Positions 8,152-16,589 of a stretch of 64,000 nucleotides of DNA are shown one piece after another. The stretch comes from Sodaliphilus pleomorphus (GTDB lineage: Bacteria; Bacteroidota; Bacteroidia; Bacteroidales; Muribaculaceae): the NCBI RefSeq assembly GCF_009676955.1, contig NZ_CP045696.1, positions 1,557,001-1,621,000 on the forward strand, read 5' to 3'. The position numbers and the translations under genes are program-made. The notes beneath the pieces were generated by a model. The model ran no database searches, was not told the origin of the DNA, and saw only the letters and a list, made by a program, of their open reading frames with translations. Every line of letters begins with the position of its first letter. The stretch's first letter is position 1.

Positions 8152-9345
8152 TTATTTCGGCCAAAGATTGCTCAGTTGCTCAAATAGATAAGGGATATGG
8201 GCATAAGTATCATCTTTCAGCCCCAACCTTACCATAATCAATTGTTTATAAGGATTCACATAGAGTACCTGACCACGGATGCCCAAAGCATAATATCCGG
8301 GGTACTCTGGCTTTTCAGCGCCTATACAACTGGTATTGTACCAGCAGAAATGGTATCCTTCATTATCCCGTGAATACAATGTCGATTGCTCAATCCAAGA
8401 TTCGCTGACAATCCTTTTGCCATTCCATTTCCCTTTGTTCAGATACAGCCGGCCGATTTTCGCCAAATCCAGCATCGTCAAGGCTAGTCCCCCGAAAGCG
8501 TGTGCTGTGTGGTGATTCTTGCTGTCATAAGTTATGTATGCCTGCGACTCCATACCGAGAGGCGACCATACCTTTTCTTCAAGGTAATCTGCAAATTTAC
8601 GCCGAGTAGCTCTCTCGATAATGATTCCCAGTATCTCTGTAGTCATACTCTCGTATCGATACTCCGTACCAGGCTCGCAACGAAATTTCAACTTTTTGAC
8701 TTGCCCCATGATGTTGCGCCCATAGTTTAGTTTGGCCATTGCGTGCAAGCGTTTGATATCTTTTAGCTTCAAGCTCAGCGAATAGGTGTCGTCGAAGTCT
8801 AAGCCACTTTGCATATTCAGCAGGTGCCGGATCGTGAGTTTCTGCCACATTGGATTCGCCTTCCTTAGCTCCGGCAGGTAATCCGTTACCGGATCATCTA
8901 TGCTCTTGATATACCCCTCATCCACCGCAATGCCACAGAGCAGCGACGTAATGGACTTAGAGACTGAGAACACGCTTGCAATCTTGTCTGATGTAATATC
9001 TCCCGTGCATTTCTCATAAACGATACTGTCTTTCTGGATAATAAGCACGCCCTGTGTCTCGGTCTTGGGGCCGATGGCCTCCCACATTGTGGTATTGGAA
9101 TACATTTTGCCCTGGTTAAAGAAATGCAAGGTGTCAATCCAGCCAGCCTGCTGTGATGCATGTTCAAAAGTGAAGACTTCGGAACGATTGACAATGGTAT
9201 CCTTTAGTCTCTTTTCATAACTGAAACTCGTTGGACCATAAGCACCATCAGTCATATAGCCTCGCACAATAGTACAGGATGCCAGCAAGGTCATCGCAAA
9301 AATAACAAAAAGTATTCTCCTCACTAGATTATTTAAGTAATACAT
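8152..9345 (-). CDS. Lipoprotein serine hydrolase, beta-lactamase fold
   Basis: 397 residues. The signal peptide ends in a lipobox (LLASC, Cys24), so the mature protein is probably a lipoprotein. The catalytic SxxK is in FSVSKSITS (about residues 129-137). YRYES is in the place of the Tyr motif, and AHAFGGLALTMLDLAKIG is the conserved C-terminal part. The overall form resembles class C beta-lactamase relatives such as esterases and 6-aminohexanoate-dimer hydrolase; true antibiotic hydrolysis is not implied. The gene is visibly poorer in GC than its neighbours, and it lies between mobile-element remnants, which suggests acquisition (inference). A TACCTTTG element lies at 9378-9385. Confidence 0.85.
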   Translation of the reverse strand: MYYLNNLVRRILFVIFAMTLLASCTIVRGYMTDGAYGPTSFSYEKRLKDTIVNRSEVFTFEHASQQAGWIDTLHFFNQGKMYSNTTMWEAIGPKTETQGVLIIQKDSIVYEKCTGDITSDKIASVFSVSKSITSLLCGIAVDEGYIKSIDDPVTDYLPELRKANPMWQKLTIRHLLNMQSGLDFDDTYSLSLKLKDIKRLHAMAKLNYGRNIMGQVKKLKFRCEPGTEYRYESMTTEILGIIIERATRRKFADYLEEKVWSPLGMESQAYITYDSKNHHTAHAFGGLALTMLDLAKIGRLYLNKGKWNGKRIVSESWIEQSTLYSRDNEGYHFCWYNTSCIGAEKPEYPGYYALGIRGQVLYVNPYKQLIMVRLGLKDDTYAHIPYLFEQLSNLWPK

Positions 9346-9377
9346 GTAAATTCCGATTTATCGTTCTAATTACGCTG

Positions 9378-9385
9378 CAAAGGTA
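9378..9385 (-). promoter_or_regulatory. -7 element of the serine hydrolase gene
   Basis: TACCTTTG on the minus strand, 33 bases upstream of the ATG at 9345. Confidence 0.45.
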
Positions 9386-9462
9386 CGAATATCTTCCTTC
9401 TCAGCGTGTCTTTTGCGAGGTGAACTTGTCAATCTTCTTTTGCAACAAAATCGCAAAAGATT

Positions 9463-10485
9463 ATGATTGATACTTCACAACTCACCTCACTCGTTTCCGC
9501 TTTTCGGGTTGAGACCGAAAAGGAGTCCATCTCACCCGAGACTGTCGGCAAACTCCTGCAGGACAATCTCGACTTGCTCGCCACCGCCAGTAGTGATACC
9601 GAGCGCAAAATCCTCGACGACTGGAAAGCGCTGACCGTCGTTTATGATGCCGCCCACGCTACCGGCATGGCCGACATGGAGCACATGTTTCTAACCTTGA
9701 AAGGCCGCAGCCTACGCAACGGCGCGTCTTTCACCTCGTCGGTGCCCCTGTACGGCGCAACCGACCTCAAAGCCGGCATCATGACCGCAGCTCATGTGCA
9801 AGCCATCATGGCACTGCAATCCTCGCTACCGCAGGTACGCTTGGCGGTCACTGCCCTGCAGACCACCGTACAACAGCACGGCTGGCAGTTGTCGGCAATC
9901 CAAGCCGCCGCTTACGTCGTGACCGACATCAAGCAGGGTGTCGGCAACGCCACCAAGATTTTCCTCTCGCTCACCAAGCACGATGTGCGCACCGGTGAGG
10001 ACTTTCCAAACCTCGGCACCTGCCAAATTGCGGCGGCGACCGCTAACCAGGCAGGAGCCATGACTGCAGCACATGTCACGTCACTGGCTAACGCCAAGAC
10101 GGACATCACCGCTCTGCAATCCGCTATGCGGAAAGTGCAGGGCGCAGGGTGCGTGGTCAACGGGGCTATGGTCTATCACCTTGACACCAATAGAGTAGGA
10201 ATTATGCTGATGGGCTACGACCTCGCCACAGGCGACCGTGAAGTGGAAATGCACGATTTCTACATCCCGGCTGCCTCACAAGGCTCGGCAGGTGTGATGA
10301 CCGCGACGCACGTCAAGCAACTTGACGCACTGCGCCAAGCAGTGTTCGGCGGCAGCGGCAGCGGCACCACCGCCCAAAAGGCTTACTTCCCGCTCGCCAT
10401 TGAAATCAACAAGCTCACACTCAACTATCGAAGCCCTGGCCAAGTGCCAGGGTTTCTTTTGCTTGTCAACCCCAAAAGGCTCTGA
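9463..10485 (+). CDS. Phage tail-fibre-like protein, decayed 3' end
   Basis: 340 residues with no signal peptide. The opening MIDTSQLTSLVSAFRVETEK and the phrase ISPETVGKLLQ resemble, from memory, proteins of Bacteroides prophage tail regions. Three spaced repeats contain A-G-x-M-T-A-x-H-V (about residues 104-112, 196-204 and 272-280), each followed by a helical linker. The last 20 residues (YRSPGQVPGFLLLVNPKRL) read through a terminator hairpin, so the original C-terminus was probably lost or shifted. No other phage structural gene is nearby. A short inverted repeat (CTTTTGC...GCAAAAG, 9437-9459) lies just upstream of the ATG. Confidence 0.55.
   Translation: MIDTSQLTSLVSAFRVETEKESISPETVGKLLQDNLDLLATASSDTERKILDDWKALTVVYDAAHATGMADMEHMFLTLKGRSLRNGASFTSSVPLYGATDLKAGIMTAAHVQAIMALQSSLPQVRLAVTALQTTVQQHGWQLSAIQAAAYVVTDIKQGVGNATKIFLSLTKHDVRTGEDFPNLGTCQIAAATANQAGAMTAAHVTSLANAKTDITALQSAMRKVQGAGCVVNGAMVYHLDTNRVGIMLMGYDLATGDREVEMHDFYIPAASQGSAGVMTATHVKQLDALRQAVFGGSGSGTTAQKAYFPLAIEINKLTLNYRSPGQVPGFLLLVNPKRL
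10434..10460 (+). terminator. Terminator hairpin inside the 3' end of the phage-like frame
   Basis: CCCTGGC pairs with GCCAGGG across CAAGT and is followed by TTTCTTTT. Its position before the stop at 10483-10485 suggests that the reading frame has been extended by a deletion or frameshift. Confidence 0.6.
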
Positions 10486-10541
10486 AAGGCACAATGACGT
10501 AAAAAAATGTTAAATCACATCATTTTTCAATTGTAGCTTAT

Positions 10542-10572
10542 TGATAATTATCCAAAGGGTAATTATCTTTGC
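10542..10572 (+). promoter_or_regulatory. Promoter of a small RNA candidate
   Basis: TTG (10542-10544), a 20-base gap and TATCTTTG (10565-10572) match the Bacteroidetes promoter. No protein gene starts within the next 300 bases on this strand. Confidence 0.55.
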
Positions 10573-10578
10573 AACGTG

Positions 10579-10644
10579 TTTTTCATGGTATTAGATTTAA
10601 GGTTAATTAAGATTGGTTGTCGTGAGACAATCAATTTTTTTTTG
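10579..10644 (+). ncRNA. Candidate small RNA or orphan leader, about 66 nt
   Basis: A transcript from the promoter at 10542-10572 would end at a clear terminator: ATTGGTTGTC pairs with GACAATCAAT around GTGA (10613-10636), followed by a run of T. The body contains CATGGTATTAGATTTAAGG. From memory this string occurs in 5' leaders of other Bacteroidales genes, but I cannot name the family. It may be a stand-alone RNA or a leader whose gene has been lost. Confidence 0.45.
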
Positions 10645-10724
10645 CCTCCAGCCCACCATCCGATAGGACCGCTGTGCAGGGGTTGCGCGCTACCGAGCTC
10701 GTGGCCGCCTGCCTAAATGCTGTC

Positions 10725-10744
10725 GCCCGCTATGCGGGCTTTTT
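10725..10744 (+). terminator. Short GC-rich terminator
   Basis: GCCCGC-TAT-GCGGGC followed by five T. It lies in a gene-free stretch (10645-10863). Confidence 0.5.
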
Positions 10745-10804
10745 GGCCGGCCTTGCCGCCGTGGCCTGCAACCACGGCCTGCAAAACGGCCTGCAAAACG
10801 GCGC

Positions 10805-10835
10805 GTCCCTGCCGCGGGCAAACCCGGGCAGGGAC
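10805..10835 (-). terminator. Hairpin downstream of the outer-membrane protein gene
   Basis: GTCCCTGCC pairs with GGCAGGGAC, with an inner CGGG-CAAA-CCCG helix. It lies 29 bases past the stop of the minus-strand gene ending at 10864. There is no strong T-run, so termination is inferred from structure and place. Just left of it, GGCCTGCAAAAC occurs twice in tandem (about 10777-10800). Confidence 0.45.
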
Positions 10836-10863
10836 GGCATCTTGCAATTATGTACTTATACAA

Positions 10864-13827
10864 TTATTTCTTTGGTTTTTTGCTAAACTTGTAAATGACG
10901 TGGAAGAGCACGTAGTTGGGCAGCACGTTGCGCCACACCTCGGTGCGTCCCTGGGCGTTCATCGTCACGCTGCGGTTGCTCAGCTGGTGCAGCATGTCGA
11001 ACCCGTCGACCAGGAAGGTGAGGCCCAACTTAGTGAACGACTTCGACAGGCGGGCGTTCCACACCACATCGTTGGTGTTGGCACTGCTGTCGTCATAGCC
11101 ACGGCGGCTGTAGATCGACAAGTCGGTGGCAAGCTCCACCTGCCAGGGCAGGGTGGCCTTGAGGGTGGGGCCATAGTGGAAGTCCCACACGCGCTGGGTC
11201 TCGAAGCCCTCGCGGCCGCTTGAAGCGCGGTTGAAGAGCACATAGCCGTTGAGGCCCAGGCGCATCCACGGGAATTTATATTCCAGTTTCAGGTCTTCGG
11301 AGGCCCATGTGTTGTGCACGATGCTGCGCGCTGGCATGGTTGTGAAATCGTAGTCGTCGGTGCTCACGACCGTCATCAGGTCGACGCTTCTCGTGGCACC
11401 GAAGCGCGTCTTGGTGTCGAGGCTGAGCAGCTTGTTTCTGGTGACAGGCGTGCCAAAGTCAACTCCGGCCTGAAACGCCGAGTTGCCGTCGACACTGTAG
11501 GGCTTGAAAACGCGGGCGCCCGTGTTGCGGTTGTAGGTGTAGGCCATCGACAGGGCATTCTTGTAGAGGTAGAAGCGGGTCCACACCGAGAAAATGAGGT
11601 CGGGTTTCTTACTGCTGTAGCCGTCATACTTCAGCAGGAAGAAGTGGGTGCAAGGGTTCCTGAGGTCGGGGTTGCCCAGGGTCACGTTGAGCGGGTCGGC
11701 GTCGGTGCGCACGGGGATGAAGCGCACCAGGTCGGGCACCTCATGGGTGAGGTAGTAACGGAACTCGATAGCCTTGTTCTGACTGTCCCACATCTTGCGC
11801 AAAATGAAAGTGGGGTTGAAGAACCAGGCACGGCGGTGGAGCGAGCCGTCGTAGGCGGCCTGCCGGTAGTCCATGTTGTAGTTGTTGAGCTCAAGGGGCA
11901 GCGACACATAGACCCAGATGTCCTTGTTGTCGCCATGCCAACGCGATATGCTCCAGTCCACGGCAAAGGTGTTGGTCGCCCGGTTCTGGCTGCGCCAGAA
12001 GCTGTTCTGCAAGTCGATGGTGCTCTCGTAGGCCTGCATCGAGGGCAACGTGCCCAGTGGCGTGTCGCTGCCGGCATCATAGCCTGCCAACTGGTCGAGC
12101 CGGTAGAGGGCATAGTCGTGGTGCTGGTGCTCCAGCTCTATTTTATAGGTGGGCTGGATATACATGATGTCGTTGAACCAGTACATCAGGTAGGTGCCGA
12201 AGTTGTAACTCAGGCTGTAGTTGGGCTGGCTGTGGGCGTAGCGGTTGCGGTAGTCGGTTGCGGCTGTGGGCAGCGTGGGGTAGTCGAGAAGGTAATGCGA
12301 GAAAGCCTTGGTCTTGGTCGACCGGTAGTGCAGGCCTGCCGAGAAGTCGAAGGTTGTCATCATATCCTCGGCCAAGTCCTGGCTGAAGTCGATGTCGTTG
12401 TCGACTGCCAGCTTGTCGACCTTTTCCAGCTGGCTGTAGAGCAACCGGTTGGCAGCAATGCGCCGCAGCAGGTTGCCAGCCGGTTGCCGGCCTATGGTGT
12501 CGATGAGCGCTGTGGCACTGCCCACATAGTCCTCGGGGTTCTCGTTGAAGGTAGCCGACACCATTGCCTGCCGGTTGCGCGTGCGCTGCCAGGAGAGTGA
12601 CGGCTGCATCAACAAGGTGGTGCGCTTTGCAGGGGTCCACTTCCACTCGTTTTCGCTCTTGACGCTGAACGTGTGGCGGGCCTGCTGCTGCTGGTAGCGC
12701 GTCCAGCTGTCGTGGCCGGTGAGATAGTTGAGCGTGTTTTGCCGGGTGAGCGTGTGCTCGTCGTTGTGGGTGACGGTGGCGTTGCCCGAGAGCTTGTATT
12801 TCGAGTCTTTCTGCTTGATGAGATAGTCGAGGCCGGCCTGCCGTTGCGTGAGTTTGCCGGCAGGCATCTTCTCGGGCGTCCATGTCGTCGACTCCCCGGG
12901 GCGGCGGTCGTCGTTGAGGTTGTTGAGATTGCCGAACACCGACACGCGCGAGTGATCGGAGAAGCACAGGGCAAAGAGGCGGGCCAGATAGCGGTCGTGG
13001 GTGCCGCCGCCGGCCTCCACGTTGGCGATCCACCCAACGTTGTACTCTTTCTTCAAGTGCACGTCCATGACATAGGTCTCGTCGCCCAGTTTCTTGTGCA
13101 GGCGCTCGCCCAGCACGCTCGACTTTTCATATACCTTCACGTTTTTCACCATGTAGGCCGGCAGGTTGTCGAGCATGATCTTGCGATCCTTGGAAAAGAA
13201 GTCCTCGCCGTTGAGCAGCAGGCTCTCTACATACTTGCCGTTGACATAGATGCGGCCGTCGTCCTTGAGCTCCACACCCGGCATCTGGCGGATGAGGCCG
13301 TCGAGCATGCTGCCCTGCGAGAGCTGAAAGGCATCGGCATTAAACACCAGCGTGTCGCCCTTGTGGTAGAACTTGACCTTGGTGGCCTTCACCACCACAT
13401 CGTTCAACTTGATCGTCTTGGGCTGGCGTTTCAGGAGCACATCCTCTACATAGCGCACTCCCTTGCTGCCGCGGCCGTGCACCTTCTTGGCCGGCAGGGT
13501 GACCACCGCAGGCTCATAGCCCTCGGCCTCAACACGCAGCAGCATCTCGGGCATGTCGCAAGTCTTGGCAGTGACCCAGTACACGGTCGTCAGGTTGCTG
13601 CTCGTCTGGTTCTTGCTGGAGCGGCCGCTGTCGACGGGCACGCCGTCGCGGGTGAGCAGTGTGACCTTAGCCCCATCGATGAGCACGTGGGTGAGGTAGT
13701 CTTTCACCTGCCCTATCACCATGCAAGGCTTGTCTTTGTCTTTAGCTATCGGTTTGGCTGCCGAGCCCTGTGGCCACATGGCCAGCATGACGACCATCAA
13801 TGCGAGAATAATAATCCTTCTGTTCAT
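10864..13827 (-). CDS. TonB-receptor-like outer-membrane beta-barrel protein
   Basis: 987 residues. A signal peptide ends near residue 24 (GSAA). A carboxypeptidase-regulatory-like beta-sandwich (about 30-130) follows, then a reduced plug-like segment (LDGLIRQMPGVELKDDGRIY, then NGEDFFSKDRKIMLDNLPAY), and then a long beta-barrel rich in aromatic residues. This is the layout of the outer membrane protein beta-barrel family common in Bacteroidetes. It is not a SusC: no SusD follows and the SusC-specific N-terminal phrases are missing. Substrate unknown. It is monocistronic, with a TATATTTG promoter element at 13866-13873. Confidence 0.85.
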   Translation of the reverse strand: MNRRIIILALMVVMLAMWPQGSAAKPIAKDKDKPCMVIGQVKDYLTHVLIDGAKVTLLTRDGVPVDSGRSSKNQTSSNLTTVYWVTAKTCDMPEMLLRVEAEGYEPAVVTLPAKKVHGRGSKGVRYVEDVLLKRQPKTIKLNDVVVKATKVKFYHKGDTLVFNADAFQLSQGSMLDGLIRQMPGVELKDDGRIYVNGKYVESLLLNGEDFFSKDRKIMLDNLPAYMVKNVKVYEKSSVLGERLHKKLGDETYVMDVHLKKEYNVGWIANVEAGGGTHDRYLARLFALCFSDHSRVSVFGNLNNLNDDRRPGESTTWTPEKMPAGKLTQRQAGLDYLIKQKDSKYKLSGNATVTHNDEHTLTRQNTLNYLTGHDSWTRYQQQQARHTFSVKSENEWKWTPAKRTTLLMQPSLSWQRTRNRQAMVSATFNENPEDYVGSATALIDTIGRQPAGNLLRRIAANRLLYSQLEKVDKLAVDNDIDFSQDLAEDMMTTFDFSAGLHYRSTKTKAFSHYLLDYPTLPTAATDYRNRYAHSQPNYSLSYNFGTYLMYWFNDIMYIQPTYKIELEHQHHDYALYRLDQLAGYDAGSDTPLGTLPSMQAYESTIDLQNSFWRSQNRATNTFAVDWSISRWHGDNKDIWVYVSLPLELNNYNMDYRQAAYDGSLHRRAWFFNPTFILRKMWDSQNKAIEFRYYLTHEVPDLVRFIPVRTDADPLNVTLGNPDLRNPCTHFFLLKYDGYSSKKPDLIFSVWTRFYLYKNALSMAYTYNRNTGARVFKPYSVDGNSAFQAGVDFGTPVTRNKLLSLDTKTRFGATRSVDLMTVVSTDDYDFTTMPARSIVHNTWASEDLKLEYKFPWMRLGLNGYVLFNRASSGREGFETQRVWDFHYGPTLKATLPWQVELATDLSIYSRRGYDDSSANTNDVVWNARLSKSFTKLGLTFLVDGFDMLHQLSNRSVTMNAQGRTEVWRNVLPNYVLFHVIYKFSKKPKK

Positions 13828-13865
13828 GTGCTGCTTGTTTTAAAGTCTATTTGTCTTTTTTTTTG

Positions 13866-13873
13866 CAAATATA
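13866..13873 (-). promoter_or_regulatory. -7 element of the 10864-13827 gene
   Basis: TATATTTG on the minus strand, 39 bases before the ATG. Confidence 0.5.
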
Positions 13874-14135
13874 AGTGATATTTTACATTCTGTCGGCATT
13901 CATTCTTCTTTTTATCACTGAAGACAATATTGGCTCGCACATGATAGTTGCCTCTACACGTCGGCTCGACTCTAATGTAAAAAATCTTATGGCCGCGGGC
14001 CTGTGAGGGAACAGGCGCTGCGGGCTCATCATCACGCTCGACACTCGCCCCATGCCCTCAGAGAGGGCCGAAGATAGAGGATAGCCCGACGCCACACCGC
14101 CCTTATCGGTTTTTTTTTGTAACTTTGCACGCGAT
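13874..14135. other. Divergent intergenic region
   Basis: Gene-free spacer between two divergent genes. It holds short dyads (CCTGT...ACAGG near 14004-14019; GCCCTC-AGA-GAGGGC at about 14054-14068) of unknown meaning, and the promoter of the next gene at its right end. Confidence 0.5.
14120..14127 (+). promoter_or_regulatory. -7 element of the LOG family gene
   Basis: TAACTTTG ends 8 bases before the ATG at 14136, so the mRNA is probably leaderless or nearly so. Confidence 0.5.
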
Positions 14136-14720
14136 ATGGAGACGAGAGGCAAGATATGCATTTTCGGGGCGTCGAGCAGCCGCATCGAGCGCACCTATAC
14201 CGACGCTGCCTATGAGCTGGGGCGTCTCATGGCCCAGCACGGCTGGAGCTGCATCAACGGCGCCGGCAGCGAGGGCCTGATGCGTGCCGTGAGCGACGGC
14301 GTGCTCGACGCAGGCGGCACCGTGACCGGCGTGATACCCAAGTTTATGGTCGACAATGGCTGGAACTACGACCGCCTCACCCACACCATCCTCACTGCCA
14401 ACATGCACGAGCGCAAGCAGCGCATGGCCCACATGGCCGATGCCTTCATCGCCCTGCCTGGCGGCTGCGGCACCATCGAGGAGCTCATGGAAGTGTTCAC
14501 CTGGCGCCAGCTGGGCCTCATCGCCAAGCCCATAGCCCTGCTCAACACCATAGGCTTCTGGACCCCGCTGATCGACATGGTGGAGCGCTGCATCAAGCAG
14601 GGCTTCATGAAAGCCTCTCACGAGCAGCTGTGGCACGTGGCCGAGACCCCGCAGCAGGTGCTCGAGGAGCTGGAACGCGAAATCGAGACGGGCATTGTGC
14701 CCGCCGAGTCGAAATATTGA
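14136..14720 (+). CDS. LOG family protein (TIGR00730), nucleotide phosphoribohydrolase-like
   Basis: 194 residues, normal for the family. The Rossmann-like fold has the signature PGGCGTIEEL (about residues 109-118) and the upstream ERKQRM that completes the active site. Family members cleave the N-glycosidic bond of nucleoside 5'-monophosphates such as AMP; in plants and some bacteria they make cytokinins. The true substrate here is unknown. The next gene starts 37 bases downstream on the same strand, so they may form an operon. Confidence 0.9.
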   Translation: METRGKICIFGASSSRIERTYTDAAYELGRLMAQHGWSCINGAGSEGLMRAVSDGVLDAGGTVTGVIPKFMVDNGWNYDRLTHTILTANMHERKQRMAHMADAFIALPGGCGTIEELMEVFTWRQLGLIAKPIALLNTIGFWTPLIDMVERCIKQGFMKASHEQLWHVAETPQQVLEELEREIETGIVPAESKY

Positions 14721-14757
14721 TTGCACACACACACCCATTCATTCTCTCACAATTGCA

Positions 14758-15663
14758 ATGCCCATCTATCATTCCACACACAGCCCTGCAACGCCGCAGG
14801 CAGCACCGCGCGACAGTGCCGCCGCCCTGCGCGACAGCTCCCTGCGCGACAGCACCCTGCTGCACTGGAAGCCCCGCTACCCGCAAGGCCTGCCGCCGCG
14901 CCAGGCGAGCCACGTGCCCGCCGGCAAGCAGCTCTCGCAGCTGCCCGTGATGGAGGTGCCCGCCGGCCGCACGCCAGGCAGCTACAACTCCTCGCCCCTG
15001 CACGACACCGTGTCGATGGCGCTCCTGCTGCTGGGCGTGCTGCTCATCACCCTGAGCTACAACAAGGGCTACATGTATATCGCCAACTTTGCGCACAACA
15101 TGTTCTCCACCCGCAAGCGCGAGAACCTCTTCGACGACCACACCGTGAGCGACCTGGGCATCTTGAGCGCGCTCATCTTCAACACCTGTGTCACGATGGG
15201 CCTCATCGCCTTCTATGCCATAGGCTATCTCGTGCCTGGCATGCAAGCCGCCTTGAGCCACAACGTGAGCATGCTCGTGATCATGCTCGTGGCCTGGTCG
15301 CTACTCTTCTACCTGGCCCAGCTGGCCCTGTACTATGTGCTGGGTTTCACCTTCGGCGACAAGCTGGGCACCACCATCTGGACCAGCGGCTTCAAGGCCT
15401 CGCAGTCGCTGCTCGGCCTGCTGCTGCTGCCGGTGGCCATCATCTTGATGGTGTATCCAAATACTATCAAAGTCATGCTCATCACGGCCTTGTCTCTCTA
15501 CATTTGTGCCCGTATTGTGTTTATTTGTAAAGGTTTTAGAATTTTTTTCAACAATTTGCAATCGAGTGTCTATTTTATTTTGTACCTTTGCGCCGTCGAA
15601 ATTGTACCCCCGGTTTTGTACTGCGCCGGTGCAATAACTCTGTGCAACTTTTTACAGTCATAA
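14758..15663 (+). CDS. DUF4271 membrane protein
   Basis: 301 residues from the ATG at 14758; the start at 14695 would overlap the previous gene. A Pro/Ala-rich soluble N-terminus (about 1-80) precedes about six hydrophobic segments (from SMALLLLGVLLITLSYNKGY onward). This pattern and its place directly before hemD fit DUF4271, a Bacteroidetes-specific inner-membrane family of unknown function. The promoter of hemD lies inside its 3' end. The last third is visibly richer in AT than the first. Confidence 0.8.
   Translation: MPIYHSTHSPATPQAAPRDSAAALRDSSLRDSTLLHWKPRYPQGLPPRQASHVPAGKQLSQLPVMEVPAGRTPGSYNSSPLHDTVSMALLLLGVLLITLSYNKGYMYIANFAHNMFSTRKRENLFDDHTVSDLGILSALIFNTCVTMGLIAFYAIGYLVPGMQAALSHNVSMLVIMLVAWSLLFYLAQLALYYVLGFTFGDKLGTTIWTSGFKASQSLLGLLLLPVAIILMVYPNTIKVMLITALSLYICARIVFICKGFRIFFNNLQSSVYFILYLCAVEIVPPVLYCAGAITLCNFLQS
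15583..15590 (+). promoter_or_regulatory. Internal -7 element for hemD
   Basis: TACCTTTG within the end of the DUF4271 gene, 88 bases before the hemD start. Confidence 0.4.
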
Positions 15664-15678
15664 AAACAATTTTGAATC

Positions 15679-16428
15679 GTGAAGATTAAGAAAATTCTTG
15701 TTTCTCAGCCCAAGCCATCCTCCGAGAAGTCGCCCTACTTCGACTTGGAAAGCAAGTATGGCGTAGAAATCGTCTTTCGGCCTTTCATCAAAGTAGAGGG
15801 GCTCTCTTCCAAGGAGTTCCGCCAGCAGAAGATCTCGATAGGTGACTACACGGCCGTGATTTTCACCGCCCGCACCGCCGTCGACAACTACTTCAGGCTT
15901 GCCAAGGAGTTGCGCTACGACGTCCCCGACACGATGAAGTACTTCTGCATAAGCGAGACCGTGGCCCACTACCTGCAGAAATACACCGTGTATCGCAAGC
16001 GCAAAATCTTCTATAGCGAGAACGGCCATGCCGACGGGCTCATGCCGCTCATCGAGAAGCACAAAAAAGAGGTGTTTCTCTACCCGGTGAGCGACGTGCA
16101 CGAGTCAAAACTGCCCGAGCTCGAGACCAAGGACATCAACTTCAGGCGCGCCGTGATGTATCGCACCGTGAGCAACGACTTCGGTCCCGACGAGCCCTTC
16201 GACTACAACATGCTCATCTTCTTCACCCCCTCGGGCGTGAAGAGCCTGCTCAGCAATTTCCCCGACTTCGAGCAAGGCGACATCGCCATAGGCGGCATGG
16301 GCAACAAGACCATCGAGGAAATCAAGGCTTCGGGCCTGAGGCTCGACGTCACCACCACGCCTTCAACCCCGTCGATGGCCGCAGCCATAGGCAAGTATCT
16401 CGAGAGCGAGAGCAAGGCCAAGAAGTAA
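15679..16428 (+). CDS. hemD: Uroporphyrinogen-III synthase
   Basis: 249 residues with a GTG start (MKIKKILVSQPKP). Closes hydroxymethylbilane to uroporphyrinogen III in tetrapyrrole synthesis. Two similar alpha/beta halves are visible; the conserved phrases are FTARTAVDNYF, VSDVHESKLPE, and FFTPSGVKSLL near residue 180. The family is poorly conserved, so the call rests on these phrases and on the neighbourhood (DUF4271 before it, rnpA-yidD-tatD after it). A terminator follows at 16504. Confidence 0.88.
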   Translation: MKIKKILVSQPKPSSEKSPYFDLESKYGVEIVFRPFIKVEGLSSKEFRQQKISIGDYTAVIFTARTAVDNYFRLAKELRYDVPDTMKYFCISETVAHYLQKYTVYRKRKIFYSENGHADGLMPLIEKHKKEVFLYPVSDVHESKLPELETKDINFRRAVMYRTVSNDFGPDEPFDYNMLIFFTPSGVKSLLSNFPDFEQGDIAIGGMGNKTIEEIKASGLRLDVTTTPSTPSMAAAIGKYLESESKAKK

Positions 16429-16503
16429 AGCCACACACACGCCCCACGCGCCCCCGCGCCGGGTGCAGGCGGCAACGATATTTTAAACACACACATTTTT
16501 TTC

Positions 16504-16534
16504 GGAGACTGGCCGCGCCAGCCTCCATTTTTTT
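16504..16534 (+). terminator. Terminator after hemD
   Basis: GGAG-A-CTGGC pairs with GCCAG-C-CTCC around CGC, followed by A and seven T. Confidence 0.75.
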
Positions 16535-16573
16535 CTTTTGCCCCGCAGCCACCCACATGTGAAGTCTTTTTAG

Positions 16574-16581
16574 TATATTTG
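16574..16581 (+). promoter_or_regulatory. -7 element of rnpA
   Basis: TATATTTG ends 8 bases before the rnpA ATG. Confidence 0.55.
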
Positions 16582-16589
16582 CAATCACA

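Noticed and set aside
8152..9345. Antibiotic-resistance beta-lactamase
   Set aside because: Only the general SxxK fold is visible. The Tyr motif and C-terminal region fit esterase/dimer-hydrolase relatives better, and the protein is a lipoprotein.
13883..14194. A 103-residue minus-strand frame between divergent genes
   Set aside because: It overlaps the start and promoter of the LOG gene, is rich in Arg/Ser and has no recognisable domain.
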